Assembly: GCF_900142645.1 (NCBI RefSeq)
Contig: NZ_FRBP01000006.1
Location: forward strand, 124,001-188,000
DNA: 64,000 nucleotides
Reading direction: 5' to 3'
DNA from: Eubacterium callanderi
GTDB lineage: Bacteria; Bacillota; Clostridia; Eubacteriales; Eubacteriaceae
The first letter of the stretch is position 1; every line of letters begins with the position of its first letter. A model generated the notes under the pieces. The model was not told the DNA's origin and made no database searches. It was given only the letters and a program-made list of their open reading frames with translations. The translations under genes were made by a program, and so were the position numbers. Positions 16,944 to 25,423 of the stretch are shown one piece after another.

Positions 16944-17954
16944 ATGGATAATGTAGTAAATGATCTGACCGTGCATCAGACTCTGGCAAACGGCAACGCC
17001 ATTCTGATTTTTTATGATATTTTTGTCCTCTGTCTTTTTCTGTTTGAGGTGTTTTTATATATCAACAGAGAGCACTACAAAGCTCTTCTGCGCAAGAATA
17101 TGGAAGCCGGGACACGGATCCGTCCAGTGCGCCGCTATCTCCTAAAATTAACCCGCTATTACGACCGTCACGGGCTTCTGACCGTAAACGCCCTGCTTTT
17201 AGTCATCTCGGTTATTGCTATCTCCATGAGCCATATGGTCACTGTGCGCGAGATTCTGGGTTTGGTGGCTACTTTCATCATCTTCATTGTTATCATGTAT
17301 TTTGTGCAAAAGCTTTTTGTAGGGCTTGATCAATTTGAGGATGACATGGTTAGCCGTTATGTCGATGTTATTTTTTATCTGCTGCTGGGCCATTCCTTTG
17401 TCTATTTTGCCAGCTTTGTATCCCGGCCAAGCCTTCTTCTGACCTTTATCGGACTCCTTTTCGCCCTGTTTTTGTGCTTTTCTGTCATGATCCGCGCCAT
17501 TATCAATCCCAATATTTTGATGAAGCCCACCAATGAACGGCGCAGAAACCGCGAGGCTTTTGGTATCATAAAGGGTATGGGCGCCTTGATGGGATGTGAG
17601 CTGGGAATCCTGTATTTAATGATCTACAGCTGCTGGAAAACCAACCCCTTTTTCTTTCAGCACGCCACAGAACGGCCTCTAGACTATCTGGACCTGCTCT
17701 ATTATCTGTTTGTATCCTTTTCTACCATCGGATATGGCGATATTTATCCGGTTCGCGTGGAAGGCATGTTTTACAGCCAGTTTACTGCCATTGTTATTTC
17801 AGTTACCAGCATTTTCAGCACAGCCTGCTTTGTCGGCGCTATTATCTCCGGCGCTTACAGCATCGGCCAGCAAAACCGGGAAAAGCAGGCGAGGGAAGAA
17901 GATACAAAGGAAAAATTAATTGACCAAACCATTAAAAAAGAGGAAGAATCGTGA
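16944..17954 (+). CDS. Potassium-channel family membrane protein
   Basis: 336 aa with about seven hydrophobic segments (residues 18-40, 79-98, 102-125, 139-160, 163-184, 211-232, 278-303). The selectivity filter TIGYGD (261-266) lies between the last two, the two-helix pore module of Ion_trans_2 channels; the earlier helices are not a recognisable voltage sensor. The C-terminus is a charged helix. Start chosen at ATG 16944 (GAGAGG upstream). The stop overlaps the next GTG start (GTGA), so expression is coupled to the following lipoprotein. Confidence 0.85.
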   Translation: MDNVVNDLTVHQTLANGNAILIFYDIFVLCLFLFEVFLYINREHYKALLRKNMEAGTRIRPVRRYLLKLTRYYDRHGLLTVNALLLVISVIAISMSHMVTVREILGLVATFIIFIVIMYFVQKLFVGLDQFEDDMVSRYVDVIFYLLLGHSFVYFASFVSRPSLLLTFIGLLFALFLCFSVMIRAIINPNILMKPTNERRRNREAFGIIKGMGALMGCELGILYLMIYSCWKTNPFFFQHATERPLDYLDLLYYLFVSFSTIGYGDIYPVRVEGMFYSQFTAIVISVTSIFSTACFVGAIISGAYSIGQQNREKQAREEDTKEKLIDQTIKKEEES

Positions 17955-19027
17955 CAAAACATAAATTTTTAGGCCTACTGCTGACTGCAGTCTTTCTTGT
18001 ATTCTCGGTGTTCGGATGCTCCGCGCTTAAGGATGACCCCGGGCTTTCCGTCGATGCGGAGGGAACGCTGCGGGTTCACTATATTGATGTAGGGCAGGGC
18101 GACTGTACCCTGATCCAGACGCCAGACAATAAAAATATTCTGATTGATACGGGCAATCCAGAGAATTATGATACCATCAACATTTACCTGAAGGCTCAAA
18201 AAGTCGAAAAGCTTGACGTTATGCTCATCACCCATCCACACAGTGACCACATGGGGGCTGCTGAAAAAATTCTAAAAAACTACACTGTCGGAAGCGTCTA
18301 TCTACCAAAGGTTGCACACAATACGATGCTGTTTGAAAACTTTATGAAAGCTATGAATGAAAAAGGCTTAAAAGCCACTGCCGCCTATGCCGGCGTCAGT
18401 ATCCCGGCAGGCGATACTGTTTCTATTGATCTTTTTTCTCCGATTGAAGGGAAAAGCTATGCAGAGCTCAATGATTATTCGCCCATCGCCAGAGTAGCCT
18501 ATGGCGAGACATCGTTTTTATTTACCGGTGACGGGGAAAATGAAGATGAGCAGGATGCCATCGCTCAGGCAGGGTTAAAGCTTAAAAGCGATGTTCTCAA
18601 GGTCGGCCATCATGGAAGCGATACCTCTACAGGGGAACTTTTTCTTTCCCTTGTTAATCCGCAGTACGCGGTGATCAGTGTTGGACGGGATAACACCTAC
18701 GGCCACCCGAGCGAAAACACTTTAAACAAACTGAAGGGAAAAACCATTTTCCAAACGGATAGAGAGGGCAATGTGGTGGCCATCAGCGACGGCCATGGGA
18801 TCAGCTTCATCACACAAAACAGCGGCAAAATGGAAAACCCGGCACCTGCTGATGAATCCTCGGCCATCTCGGCAAAACCTATCGTCTATATTGGAAACAC
18901 AAAAACAAAGAAATTTCATCTTACAAGCTGCAGCGGGCTGCCAAAAGCAGATAATCAGACCACTTTTGAAACCCGTGATGATGCTGTGGGGCAGGGCTAT
19001 ACGCCCTGTGGAATCTGCAAGCCATGA
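17951..19027 (+). CDS. ComEC-like metallo-beta-lactamase-fold lipoprotein
   Basis: Signal peptide with lipobox VFGC (lipid Cys at C23), so probably anchored outside the membrane. Residues 40-280 are the hydrolase domain related to the soluble part of ComEC/Rec2: HYIDVGQGDCTLI, HPHSDH (95-100), FTGDGE, VGHHGSDTST. The tail (about 312-358) is a small Cys-rich domain, YIGNTKTKKFHLTSC..CGICKP, like the metal-binding domain of Ada. No ComEC membrane channel is attached. Nuclease or phosphodiesterase activity is inferred. GTG start. Confidence 0.85.
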   Translation: MTKHKFLGLLLTAVFLVFSVFGCSALKDDPGLSVDAEGTLRVHYIDVGQGDCTLIQTPDNKNILIDTGNPENYDTINIYLKAQKVEKLDVMLITHPHSDHMGAAEKILKNYTVGSVYLPKVAHNTMLFENFMKAMNEKGLKATAAYAGVSIPAGDTVSIDLFSPIEGKSYAELNDYSPIARVAYGETSFLFTGDGENEDEQDAIAQAGLKLKSDVLKVGHHGSDTSTGELFLSLVNPQYAVISVGRDNTYGHPSENTLNKLKGKTIFQTDREGNVVAISDGHGISFITQNSGKMENPAPADESSAISAKPIVYIGNTKTKKFHLTSCSGLPKADNQTTFETRDDAVGQGYTPCGICKP

Positions 19028-19058
19028 GGCATTGAATACGAAGAAAGGAATCGATCAT

Positions 19059-20486
19059 ATGGGAATTTTTAAAAAACTATTTGGCGGCAAGGCCTCTTAC
19101 AAGCCTGGAAAACTGGATTTAAGCCGTCCTGTGCCGCTCGGCGAAATTTTTCCGGATGTCAATCTCGCACACAGCGTGTTAAATGAGCTTAATAAACGTG
19201 CAGGAAAAAAGTTATCAAACATTAACGAGACTGTGACCATTGATGATTTAAAGGAAGTCCGCAGTCTGAAGGCGTCAGGCATGGAGATTCGTTCATTGGA
19301 GGGCATGGAATATTTATTCAAGCTACAGGAAGCAGATCTGAGCCATAACCTTATTCAGGAAATTCCCTTTAACCTTGAGGATATCACTCGTCTGAATAAC
19401 AGATATAAAGGCGGCTTCATCCTAAGCCTCTACTCCTTTGTACTTGATCTGAGCGATAACCGCTTCGCCGCAGTGCCTGACCTGGTTCTCCAGTACCGGG
19501 CCAAGGAAAGAAACCTGTTCATTGACCTGAGCGATAACCCGGTAATTGATCCTGAGGTCAAAAATCCTTCCGCCGAAGGCTGTGCCGAAGTCATTAAAAA
19601 GCATCACTCAGAATTGTCTGTTAAAGATTTTTCATGGCTGCTGTACTATATTAATGCCTACTATCTTGTAAAAACCCAGAAAGGACTCTCGGGTTATGTC
19701 GAAACGACTCCTGGAGATTTCACTACAGAGCCTCTTGCTTTTATCAAGAAATCGGAACAGATGCTGGAAAACACCATTTATCCGGAAGGCTTTAATGACC
19801 AGCACAATTTTGCGCTGGTCAATGACCGCGGAAGAGCCGCTGTCTCAGTAAAAAAGGCCGAACAGGATGCCATCAAAAAAATGATTGATTTTAAGCTAAA
19901 GGACGGACTTCTGCCGACAGGAGCTGACGAACCCTTTAACGCAGCTGCTGACGGCGAAGCCGTCAATGAAACGGCTGTTTTAAATTACTATAACGAAAAC
20001 ACCGATAAACTCTGTCCTGAACTGTTTTCTGATGAGATTTTATCTGACAGCCTCTCCGCAGATAAAAAACGTGTTCTTGAACAGAAAAAGCTTTTAAAGG
20101 AAGCAACCGATTGTCTGGATACAGCCATTCATAACACGAAGAACCCCGAGGTTTCAGAAAAGCTTAAAACCATCAAAAACCTTACCGAAAAAATCATGGG
20201 CCATATGGAGGAAAATCCAAAGGAGTATCATTTTTCTTTTGAGATCAACTATCTTCCTATGACACTGGACATTATAAGGTCTTATAATAATCTCAACCAG
20301 ACTGAGGCAGAGACAGCTGAAAACAGACAGGCAAGGGAAAAGATTGAGGCCAGCCTTGACACGATCATCGAGGCTTTCAACAACTATATCAGCCAGTTTG
20401 AACAAAACGCCACCATTGATCTCCATTCTGATATTGATTCGCTTTTATCCCTGTTCGAAAGCCATGGCTTAACCGATAAAAAGTAA
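19059..20486 (+). CDS. Leucine-rich-repeat protein with XpaC-like C-terminus
   Basis: 475 aa starting MGIFKKLFGGK after AAAGGA. Residues 60-180 contain leucine-rich repeats (LKASGMEIRSLEGMEYLFKLQEADLSHNLIQEIP, LDLSDNRFAAVPDL, IDLSDNPVID). The last 150 residues are helical and resemble the XpaC / 5-bromo-4-chloroindolyl phosphate hydrolysis family (NYLPMTLDIIRSYNNL, ASLDTIIEAFNNYISQF), a family often found beside TelA-type toxic-anion proteins. No signal peptide. Function unknown; the similarity is by eye and moderate. Confidence 0.6.
   Translation: MGIFKKLFGGKASYKPGKLDLSRPVPLGEIFPDVNLAHSVLNELNKRAGKKLSNINETVTIDDLKEVRSLKASGMEIRSLEGMEYLFKLQEADLSHNLIQEIPFNLEDITRLNNRYKGGFILSLYSFVLDLSDNRFAAVPDLVLQYRAKERNLFIDLSDNPVIDPEVKNPSAEGCAEVIKKHHSELSVKDFSWLLYYINAYYLVKTQKGLSGYVETTPGDFTTEPLAFIKKSEQMLENTIYPEGFNDQHNFALVNDRGRAAVSVKKAEQDAIKKMIDFKLKDGLLPTGADEPFNAAADGEAVNETAVLNYYNENTDKLCPELFSDEILSDSLSADKKRVLEQKKLLKEATDCLDTAIHNTKNPEVSEKLKTIKNLTEKIMGHMEENPKEYHFSFEINYLPMTLDIIRSYNNLNQTEAETAENRQAREKIEASLDTIIEAFNNYISQFEQNATIDLHSDIDSLLSLFESHGLTDKK
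19799..19822. repeat. Palindromic hairpin inside the leucine-rich-repeat gene, copy 2
   Basis: Stem ACCAGC/GCTGGT around loop ACAATTTTGC, within codons for DQHNFALVND. The 16-base core AGCACAATTTTGCGCT is identical to the copy at 16206-16221. Confidence 0.45.
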
Positions 20487-20538
20487 AAAAAGAGAAGCCC
20501 CTGCAGCTTGAAAGGCCTGCAAGTGCTTCTCTTTTTTT
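20485..20538. terminator. Bidirectional terminator between convergent genes
   Basis: AAAAAAAGAGAAGC (20485-20498) and GCTTCTCTTTTTTT (20525-20538) pair over a 26-base interior that holds a smaller CTGCAG-type stem. It serves the leucine-rich-repeat gene on the plus strand and the dehydratase on the minus strand. Confidence 0.88.
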
Positions 20539-20546
20539 ATCCGTTT

Positions 20547-21752
20547 TTACTGTAAATTGTCTTTGAGCCGGTATCCGGCGTCCTTAAGGGCGTTTTCAAT
20601 TTGGTGGATATGGTCATAATTTCGTGTTTCAAGCTCGATCCTGAGGTAGCAGCCGTTCACATCTGCGTTCTCGCTGGCACGTTCATGGTGGATGGATACC
20701 ACGTTGCCGCCCATGTCGGCGATGATAGCAGATACGCCCTTCAGCTGTCCGGGCTTATCGACCAGCTCAATATTTAATGAACAGGTACGGCCTGATTTCA
20801 GGAGACCGCGTTTGATAACCCGTGAAAGGATCGTGACATCAATATTGCCGCCTGACAACAAACAGACCACCTTTTTGCCCTTGATGGGAAACTTGTTGAA
20901 CAGAGCGGCCGCGACAGATACAGCCCCGGCGCCTTCAGTAATCAGCTTCTGCTGTTCAATGAGGGTAAGAATTGCAGTTGATATCTCATCGTCTGTGACC
21001 GTTGCTATTTCATCCACATATTGCCCGCAGATCTCAAAGGTATGCTTGCCCGGTTCCTTTACCGCTATGCCATCGGCAATGGTCGATACCTCATCCAGGC
21101 GCTCGATCTGTTTATCGACGATGGAGTTGAGCATGCTTGGAGCGCCGCTGGCCTGCACGCCATAGACCTTTATATTCGGATTTAAAGATTTGATAGCAAA
21201 GGCAATGCCCGAGATCAACCCGCCGCCGCCAATGGGAACAATCACCGCATCCATATCCGGAAGCTGATCCAGTAACTCAAGGCCAATGGTTCCCTGACCG
21301 GCGATGACATTCTCATCGTCAAAGGGATGAATAAAAGTATAGCCCATTTCCTGCTGGAGCTCCAGAGCTTTCTGATACGCATCGTCGTAGACACCCTCAA
21401 CAAGACAGACATCGGCGCCATAATGCTTCGTGGCCTCAACTTTTGAAATCGGGGCGCCGTCTGGCAGGCATATCAGGGCTTTAATACCATTTTTAGTCGC
21501 GGCCAGGGCCACACCCTGGGCATGGTTTCCGGCCGAGCAGGCAATAACGCCTTTTTCCTTTTCCGCATCGGTCAGCTGGGAAATTTTATAGTAAGCGCCC
21601 CGCACCTTAAAAGAGCCGGTCACTTGGAGATTTTCGGTTTTTAAATAAATTTTTCCATCCGATTTGATCCCCGGGGCGTATATCAAATCTGTTGGTCGAA
21701 TCACTTTTTTTAACGTATAGCAAGCATGATAGATTTTATCGAGTGTCAGCAT
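20547..21752 (-). CDS. ilvA: Threonine dehydratase (ACT-domain catabolic type)
   Basis: PLP enzyme that deaminates threonine to 2-oxobutyrate, feeding isoleucine synthesis or fermentation. The PLP lysine is K49 in TGSFKVRGAYYKI and the phosphate-binding loop reads SAGNHAQGVA and IPIGGGGLISG. A single ACT domain closes the protein (SLNIELVDKPGQLKGVSAIIADMGG). 401 aa, the short type with one ACT domain rather than the long IlvA with two. ATG at 21752 chosen (AAAGGA upstream); 21770 is an alternative. It could be named tdcB. Confidence 0.92.
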   Translation of the reverse strand: MLTLDKIYHACYTLKKVIRPTDLIYAPGIKSDGKIYLKTENLQVTGSFKVRGAYYKISQLTDAEKEKGVIACSAGNHAQGVALAATKNGIKALICLPDGAPISKVEATKHYGADVCLVEGVYDDAYQKALELQQEMGYTFIHPFDDENVIAGQGTIGLELLDQLPDMDAVIVPIGGGGLISGIAFAIKSLNPNIKVYGVQASGAPSMLNSIVDKQIERLDEVSTIADGIAVKEPGKHTFEICGQYVDEIATVTDDEISTAILTLIEQQKLITEGAGAVSVAAALFNKFPIKGKKVVCLLSGGNIDVTILSRVIKRGLLKSGRTCSLNIELVDKPGQLKGVSAIIADMGGNVVSIHHERASENADVNGCYLRIELETRNYDHIHQIENALKDAGYRLKDNLQ

Positions 21753-21843
21753 GGTTTTCCTTTCTTTCAATCATTCTTTTTTAAGCTGCTAACTGCTAAT
21801 ATACCTCTTGTAAATTTTTTTGTCAAGAAGTTTGGAAATATGA

Positions 21844-21873
21844 TTGGACTTATCCGCTGCCTTATATTATAAT
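21844..21873 (+). promoter_or_regulatory. Promoter of the murT/gatD operon
   Basis: TTGGAC (21844-21849), 18-bp spacer, TATAAT (21868-21873), followed by a leader of about 85 nt containing CAGAAG/CTTCTG. Confidence 0.55.
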
Positions 21874-21966
21874 TTTATAGTTGAAGCCAAACTGGATACC
21901 TGTGGTTCAGAAGGCTGAAACAATACTTCTGTCTTAGGACAGGGGTTAAAAACAGGAGGAATCATC

Positions 21967-22167
21967 ATGACTGGGATTGTGGACCGGATTGAAGGTACAG
22001 TAGCCGTGATTGAGCGGGAGGACGGTGTTTTTATAAGCGAACCGGTCTCAAGCTATGGAGCGCCCATTAAAGAAGGATATAAAGTCGACTTGGAGTGTCA
22101 TGAAGTTTTAGTATCTGATTTTAACAAAGATGATTTGTCTGACATTAACCAATATTTTAACGATTAG
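21967..22167 (+). CDS. DUF3006-like small protein
   Basis: 66 aa, MTGIVDRIEGTVAVIEREDGVFI..., matching the short beta-barrel DUF3006 pattern (DR-E---AV-E-edG). Acidic, without membrane segment or cysteine cluster useful for metal binding. CAGGAGG precedes the ATG. It is 18 bases before murT and shares its promoter, so it may act with the cell-wall pair. Function unknown. Confidence 0.75.
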   Translation: MTGIVDRIEGTVAVIEREDGVFISEPVSSYGAPIKEGYKVDLECHEVLVSDFNKDDLSDINQYFND

Positions 22168-22185
22168 TTTAACGGAGGAACAAGT

Positions 22186-23535
22186 ATGAAGTTTTATTTG
22201 GCGTTATGGTACGCTAAAGCCATTAACGGCCTCATCAATCTTGTCAGCAAGGGGAGAGGTTCTAACCTTTCTGGAGAGAAGGCCTTAAAGGTAGACCCGA
22301 GAATGGTCGAGCATTTCAAGGGGATCGACTATTCCAAGGTTGTTTTTATTACAGGAACCAATGGTAAATCAAGCACCACCAACCTGGTGACTCATATTTT
22401 ACGGGAAAACGGAAAAACCGTTGTATCAAACCTCGAGGGCGCAAACCTGCTGCCCGGCATCGCCACCATTCTGGCAAAAGAATCGACAATGACCGGAAAA
22501 CTCAAGGCGGACTATTTTGTCTTTGAAACAGACGAGCGTTATTTACCCCTTATTTATGACCAGCTGCCGGCTGAAAACATGTTAATCACCAATCTGCAGA
22601 AGGATCAGGTTCAGCGCAACGGCGACCCGGATTTTATCTATCGCAAGCTCACCTCTTTTATGAATCCAAAAATGCATTTATATTTAAATAATGAAGAGCC
22701 TCGAACAAAATCCTTTGAACGCTTTACCGACCATGTCACTTATTATGGCGTGGAAAAGCATTCTGAATCCTTTGAAAAAGACGAAACCTATCCGACCTGC
22801 GCCTGTCCAAAATGCTACCATAAGGTTGATTTTGACTATTATACCATCGACAGCGTCGGTCCGTTTACCTGTACAAACTGCGGGTATTCCAGTGAAGCGG
22901 CACCCCATTATGCCGTGAAGGATGTTGATTTTGAAAATAAGACTTTCACCGTTGAGGATGAAAGCTTTAATATGCCCTATGACCTGCCGTTTATGCTGTA
23001 TAACTACAGCGGTGCTCTGGCGCTTTGCGAACGCTTTGCCGGCGTCTCTGTCAAGGACGCGGTCCCTGCCTTTAATTCTTTTAAAAACATTGGCGGCCGT
23101 TTTGAGGTGCTTCACTACAAGGATAAAACCATTAAATATATGCGAATCAAGCAGGAAAACCCGGATACACTCCAGAGCGCTTTAAACATCATGGCTTCAG
23201 ACCAGGAAGAAAAAATGGTCTGTTTTGGCTTCTATGCGGTTTCGGATTTTATCCCATTCTATACCAACACCTTTTACAGCTTTGACTGTGACTTCAAGCC
23301 ACTTGCGGAATCGAATGTTGAAAAATATTTTTGTTTCTCTCAAAATGTCTGCTATGATACCGCCAACCGGTTGATTTACGAAGGCGTTGAATCGTCAAAA
23401 ATCGCCATCAAGGATACCGATGATATCAAAACGATTTTTGAAGAAATTGAAAAAGCAGATACTTCAAATATTTATCTGATCACATGGCTTGAAACCTTTA
23501 ATAAAATGAAAAAATACATCGAGGAGGGCAATTAA
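22186..23535 (+). CDS. murT: MurT-like Mur ligase (divergent C-terminal motif)
   Basis: 449 aa. Mur-ligase ATP site GTNGKSSTT (57-65), DER (116-118), a zinc ribbon C207-x2-C210 and C229-x2-C232 inserted in the middle domain, and a DUF1727 C-terminus. In standard MurT the ligase adds an amide to the alpha-carboxyl of lipid II D-Glu using ammonia from GatD. Here the usually conserved stretch ADGRDVSWIWD is replaced by SDFIPFYTNTFYSFD (about 353-367), and NPAG becomes ENPDT (324-328). It abuts gatD without a gap. Homology is certain; the usual reaction is not. Confidence 0.85.
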   Translation: MKFYLALWYAKAINGLINLVSKGRGSNLSGEKALKVDPRMVEHFKGIDYSKVVFITGTNGKSSTTNLVTHILRENGKTVVSNLEGANLLPGIATILAKESTMTGKLKADYFVFETDERYLPLIYDQLPAENMLITNLQKDQVQRNGDPDFIYRKLTSFMNPKMHLYLNNEEPRTKSFERFTDHVTYYGVEKHSESFEKDETYPTCACPKCYHKVDFDYYTIDSVGPFTCTNCGYSSEAAPHYAVKDVDFENKTFTVEDESFNMPYDLPFMLYNYSGALALCERFAGVSVKDAVPAFNSFKNIGGRFEVLHYKDKTIKYMRIKQENPDTLQSALNIMASDQEEKMVCFGFYAVSDFIPFYTNTFYSFDCDFKPLAESNVEKYFCFSQNVCYDTANRLIYEGVESSKIAIKDTDDIKTIFEEIEKADTSNIYLITWLETFNKMKKYIEEGN

Positions 23536-24306
23536 ATGAATGAAAAAACATTAAAGATCGGGTGGATGTTTCCCGATTCCCTGTACCTCCACGGTGACCG
23601 CGGAAATGTTCTGGCTTTAAAGCGTATGGGCGAAGCCGCAGGGTTTGAGGTGGAAATCGAAAAAATTGATTTTGACACTGAAGATTTCACACCAATGGAT
23701 TATGATTTCTTATTCTGTTCACCGGGAGAGATCGCTTCTTTTTCTTCCATCATTGATTATCTGGAGCCTTATGACCTTTCACTCCGCGGCTTCATTCAGG
23801 CTGGCCGTCCCATGCTTGTCACTGGAACCAGCATTGCTCTCTGGGGCAATGAAATCAGGAGAGATGACGGCAGTGTCGCCAAAGGCCTGGGCATTATTGA
23901 TGTGGAAACCACTGAAAACAAAGCCGTCTACGGTGATGATCTTTATTTCAGCTGTAACCTGAATGGCTCACAAATGGAAATCATCGGGAACCAGATCCAG
24001 ATGGCTGATTTCAGACTGACCGGCAACGACGAGCCCTTTGGAAAGCTGAACTATGGATACGGTAATAACGGCAAAGACACCAATGAGGGCGTCCAGATCA
24101 AAAACGCGGTCTTTACAAATACCCTTGGTCCGGTGCTTGTCTGTAATCCCTGGATGACCGAAGCCTTTGTCCGCATCATTGCAGATAATCAGGAAACAGA
24201 CCTGGAAAACTTCTCTGTCAGTATGACGCTTGAAGAAAAATCCTTTGCGACTAAAAAACAGTTTATTTTGAAAAAAACAACACATTTGACAAATTGTAAA
24301 AGATAA
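23536..24306 (+). CDS. GatD-like protein lacking catalytic Cys and His
   Basis: 256 aa and homologous along its length to GatD, the glutaminase half of lipid II isoglutaminyl synthase (YLHGDRGNVLALKRMGE; GLGIIDVETTE; GYGNNGKDTNEGVQIKN; LGPVLVCNP). D21 corresponds to the conserved GatD aspartate. The nucleophile motif ICGGYQ reads TGTSIA with G97 at the cysteine position, and TYLHGP reads TNTLGP with L197 at the histidine position; the FENHGG loop is also lost. It cannot be a normal glutamine amidotransferase. It probably forms a structural or binding partner of the adjoining MurT. Start follows the murT stop directly. Confidence 0.85.
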   Translation: MNEKTLKIGWMFPDSLYLHGDRGNVLALKRMGEAAGFEVEIEKIDFDTEDFTPMDYDFLFCSPGEIASFSSIIDYLEPYDLSLRGFIQAGRPMLVTGTSIALWGNEIRRDDGSVAKGLGIIDVETTENKAVYGDDLYFSCNLNGSQMEIIGNQIQMADFRLTGNDEPFGKLNYGYGNNGKDTNEGVQIKNAVFTNTLGPVLVCNPWMTEAFVRIIADNQETDLENFSVSMTLEEKSFATKKQFILKKTTHLTNCKR

Positions 24307-25338
24307 ATGAAAAATAAAAAAGTAATTGTGGGATTCAGCGGCGGTGCAGACAGTGCTGCCGCTGTTCTGATTTTAAAAAACAAAGGTTATGAGGTACTGG
24401 GCGTAACCTTTGATTTTTTTGGAAATGAACCCCTTCTCGAAAAAGCCAGTGTCCTTGCAAAACAAATCGGCATCCAGCATGAATGCATCAACAGGCAGCG
24501 TGAGTTCAGGGAAAAGGTCATAAAACCATTTATAAGCGAATATCTCAGAGGTTATACGCCCAATCCCTGCGTCCGCTGTGACGCAGGGATGAAATTCAGA
24601 GGACTGATGGCGTACGCCAATGAAAAAGAGGCTGAATTTATCGCGACTGGCCACTACTTAAGGCTTGAAAAACGTCATGGACAGGTTCAGATTAAGACCA
24701 GTGAGGATAGCAGAAAAGACCAGAGCTATTATCTCTATACCCTTGATCAGGAATATCTGAGCCGTCTTATTTTTCCTCTGAGTGCTTTTCAATCAAAAGA
24801 TGCGGTGCGGGCTTTTTTGGAGAAGGAGGGGATAGCGCTTCCAAAATCCGAAGAAAGTCAGGGAATCTGCTTTATCCCGGATGGAAATTATGCCCGTTTC
24901 ATAAAAAAAGAAACACCATTAATGCCCGAAGGACGTTTTCGGGATCGTTTTGGTAAAATTCTCGGCAGCCATAACGGTTTTTATTATTATACGGTTGGGC
25001 AAAAGCGCGGCGTTCCGGTGATTTCCGGAAAAAAATATGTTGTTACTGCTCTGCGTCCAGAATTTAATGAGGTTATTCTCGGTGAGGAATCCGATCTTTA
25101 TCAGAAGAAAATCTTTTTAAAAGAACTTCACTTTATTGACGGCAGCTTATATTCAGGAGAAATACAATTTAAAGTATGCCGCTGGGGTTACCTTTATCCG
25201 GGAAGGCTCCACCTGTCCGGTGACCGCAGAGGCTATCTGGAGTGTGAAAAAGCTGTTCGAGCGCCTATGCCTGGGCAGTCTGCAGTCTTTTATGACGGGG
25301 ACAGGCTTTTAGGCGGTGGAATCATCGAATATAAGTAA
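24307..25338 (+). CDS. MnmA-like tRNA 2-thiouridylase
   Basis: 343 aa, somewhat short for MnmA. PP-loop SGGADS (11-16), PNPCVRCDAGMKF with the expected catalytic cysteine C91, TGHYLRL, KDQSYYLY, and the second cysteine C188 in SQGICFI are all in place, so persulfide-based thiolation of U34 in tRNA is likely. The motif SGGVDSS is altered to SGGADSA and the sequence looks divergent, so it may be a paralogue with a changed substrate. It begins on the base after the gatD stop, in an operon where such a gene is not usual. Confidence 0.78.
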   Translation: MKNKKVIVGFSGGADSAAAVLILKNKGYEVLGVTFDFFGNEPLLEKASVLAKQIGIQHECINRQREFREKVIKPFISEYLRGYTPNPCVRCDAGMKFRGLMAYANEKEAEFIATGHYLRLEKRHGQVQIKTSEDSRKDQSYYLYTLDQEYLSRLIFPLSAFQSKDAVRAFLEKEGIALPKSEESQGICFIPDGNYARFIKKETPLMPEGRFRDRFGKILGSHNGFYYYTVGQKRGVPVISGKKYVVTALRPEFNEVILGEESDLYQKKIFLKELHFIDGSLYSGEIQFKVCRWGYLYPGRLHLSGDRRGYLECEKAVRAPMPGQSAVFYDGDRLLGGGIIEYK

Positions 25339-25363
25339 AACATGATAAAATCCTTTAAATGAA

Positions 25364-25392
25364 TTGATTTATTTCTGTTTTAAAGCTATAAT
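25364..25392 (+). promoter_or_regulatory. glmM promoter
   Basis: TTGATT (25364-25369), 17-bp spacer, TATAAT (25387-25392). Confidence 0.6.
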
Positions 25393-25423
25393 AGAATTTG
25401 ATTTATGGAATAGAGGTTAAAAA

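Noticed and set aside
23536-24306. Cobyric acid synthase or other CobB/CobQ-type amidotransferase
   Set aside because: Adjacency to MurT, length and the GYGNN..EGV motif fit GatD; no N-terminal synthetase domain.
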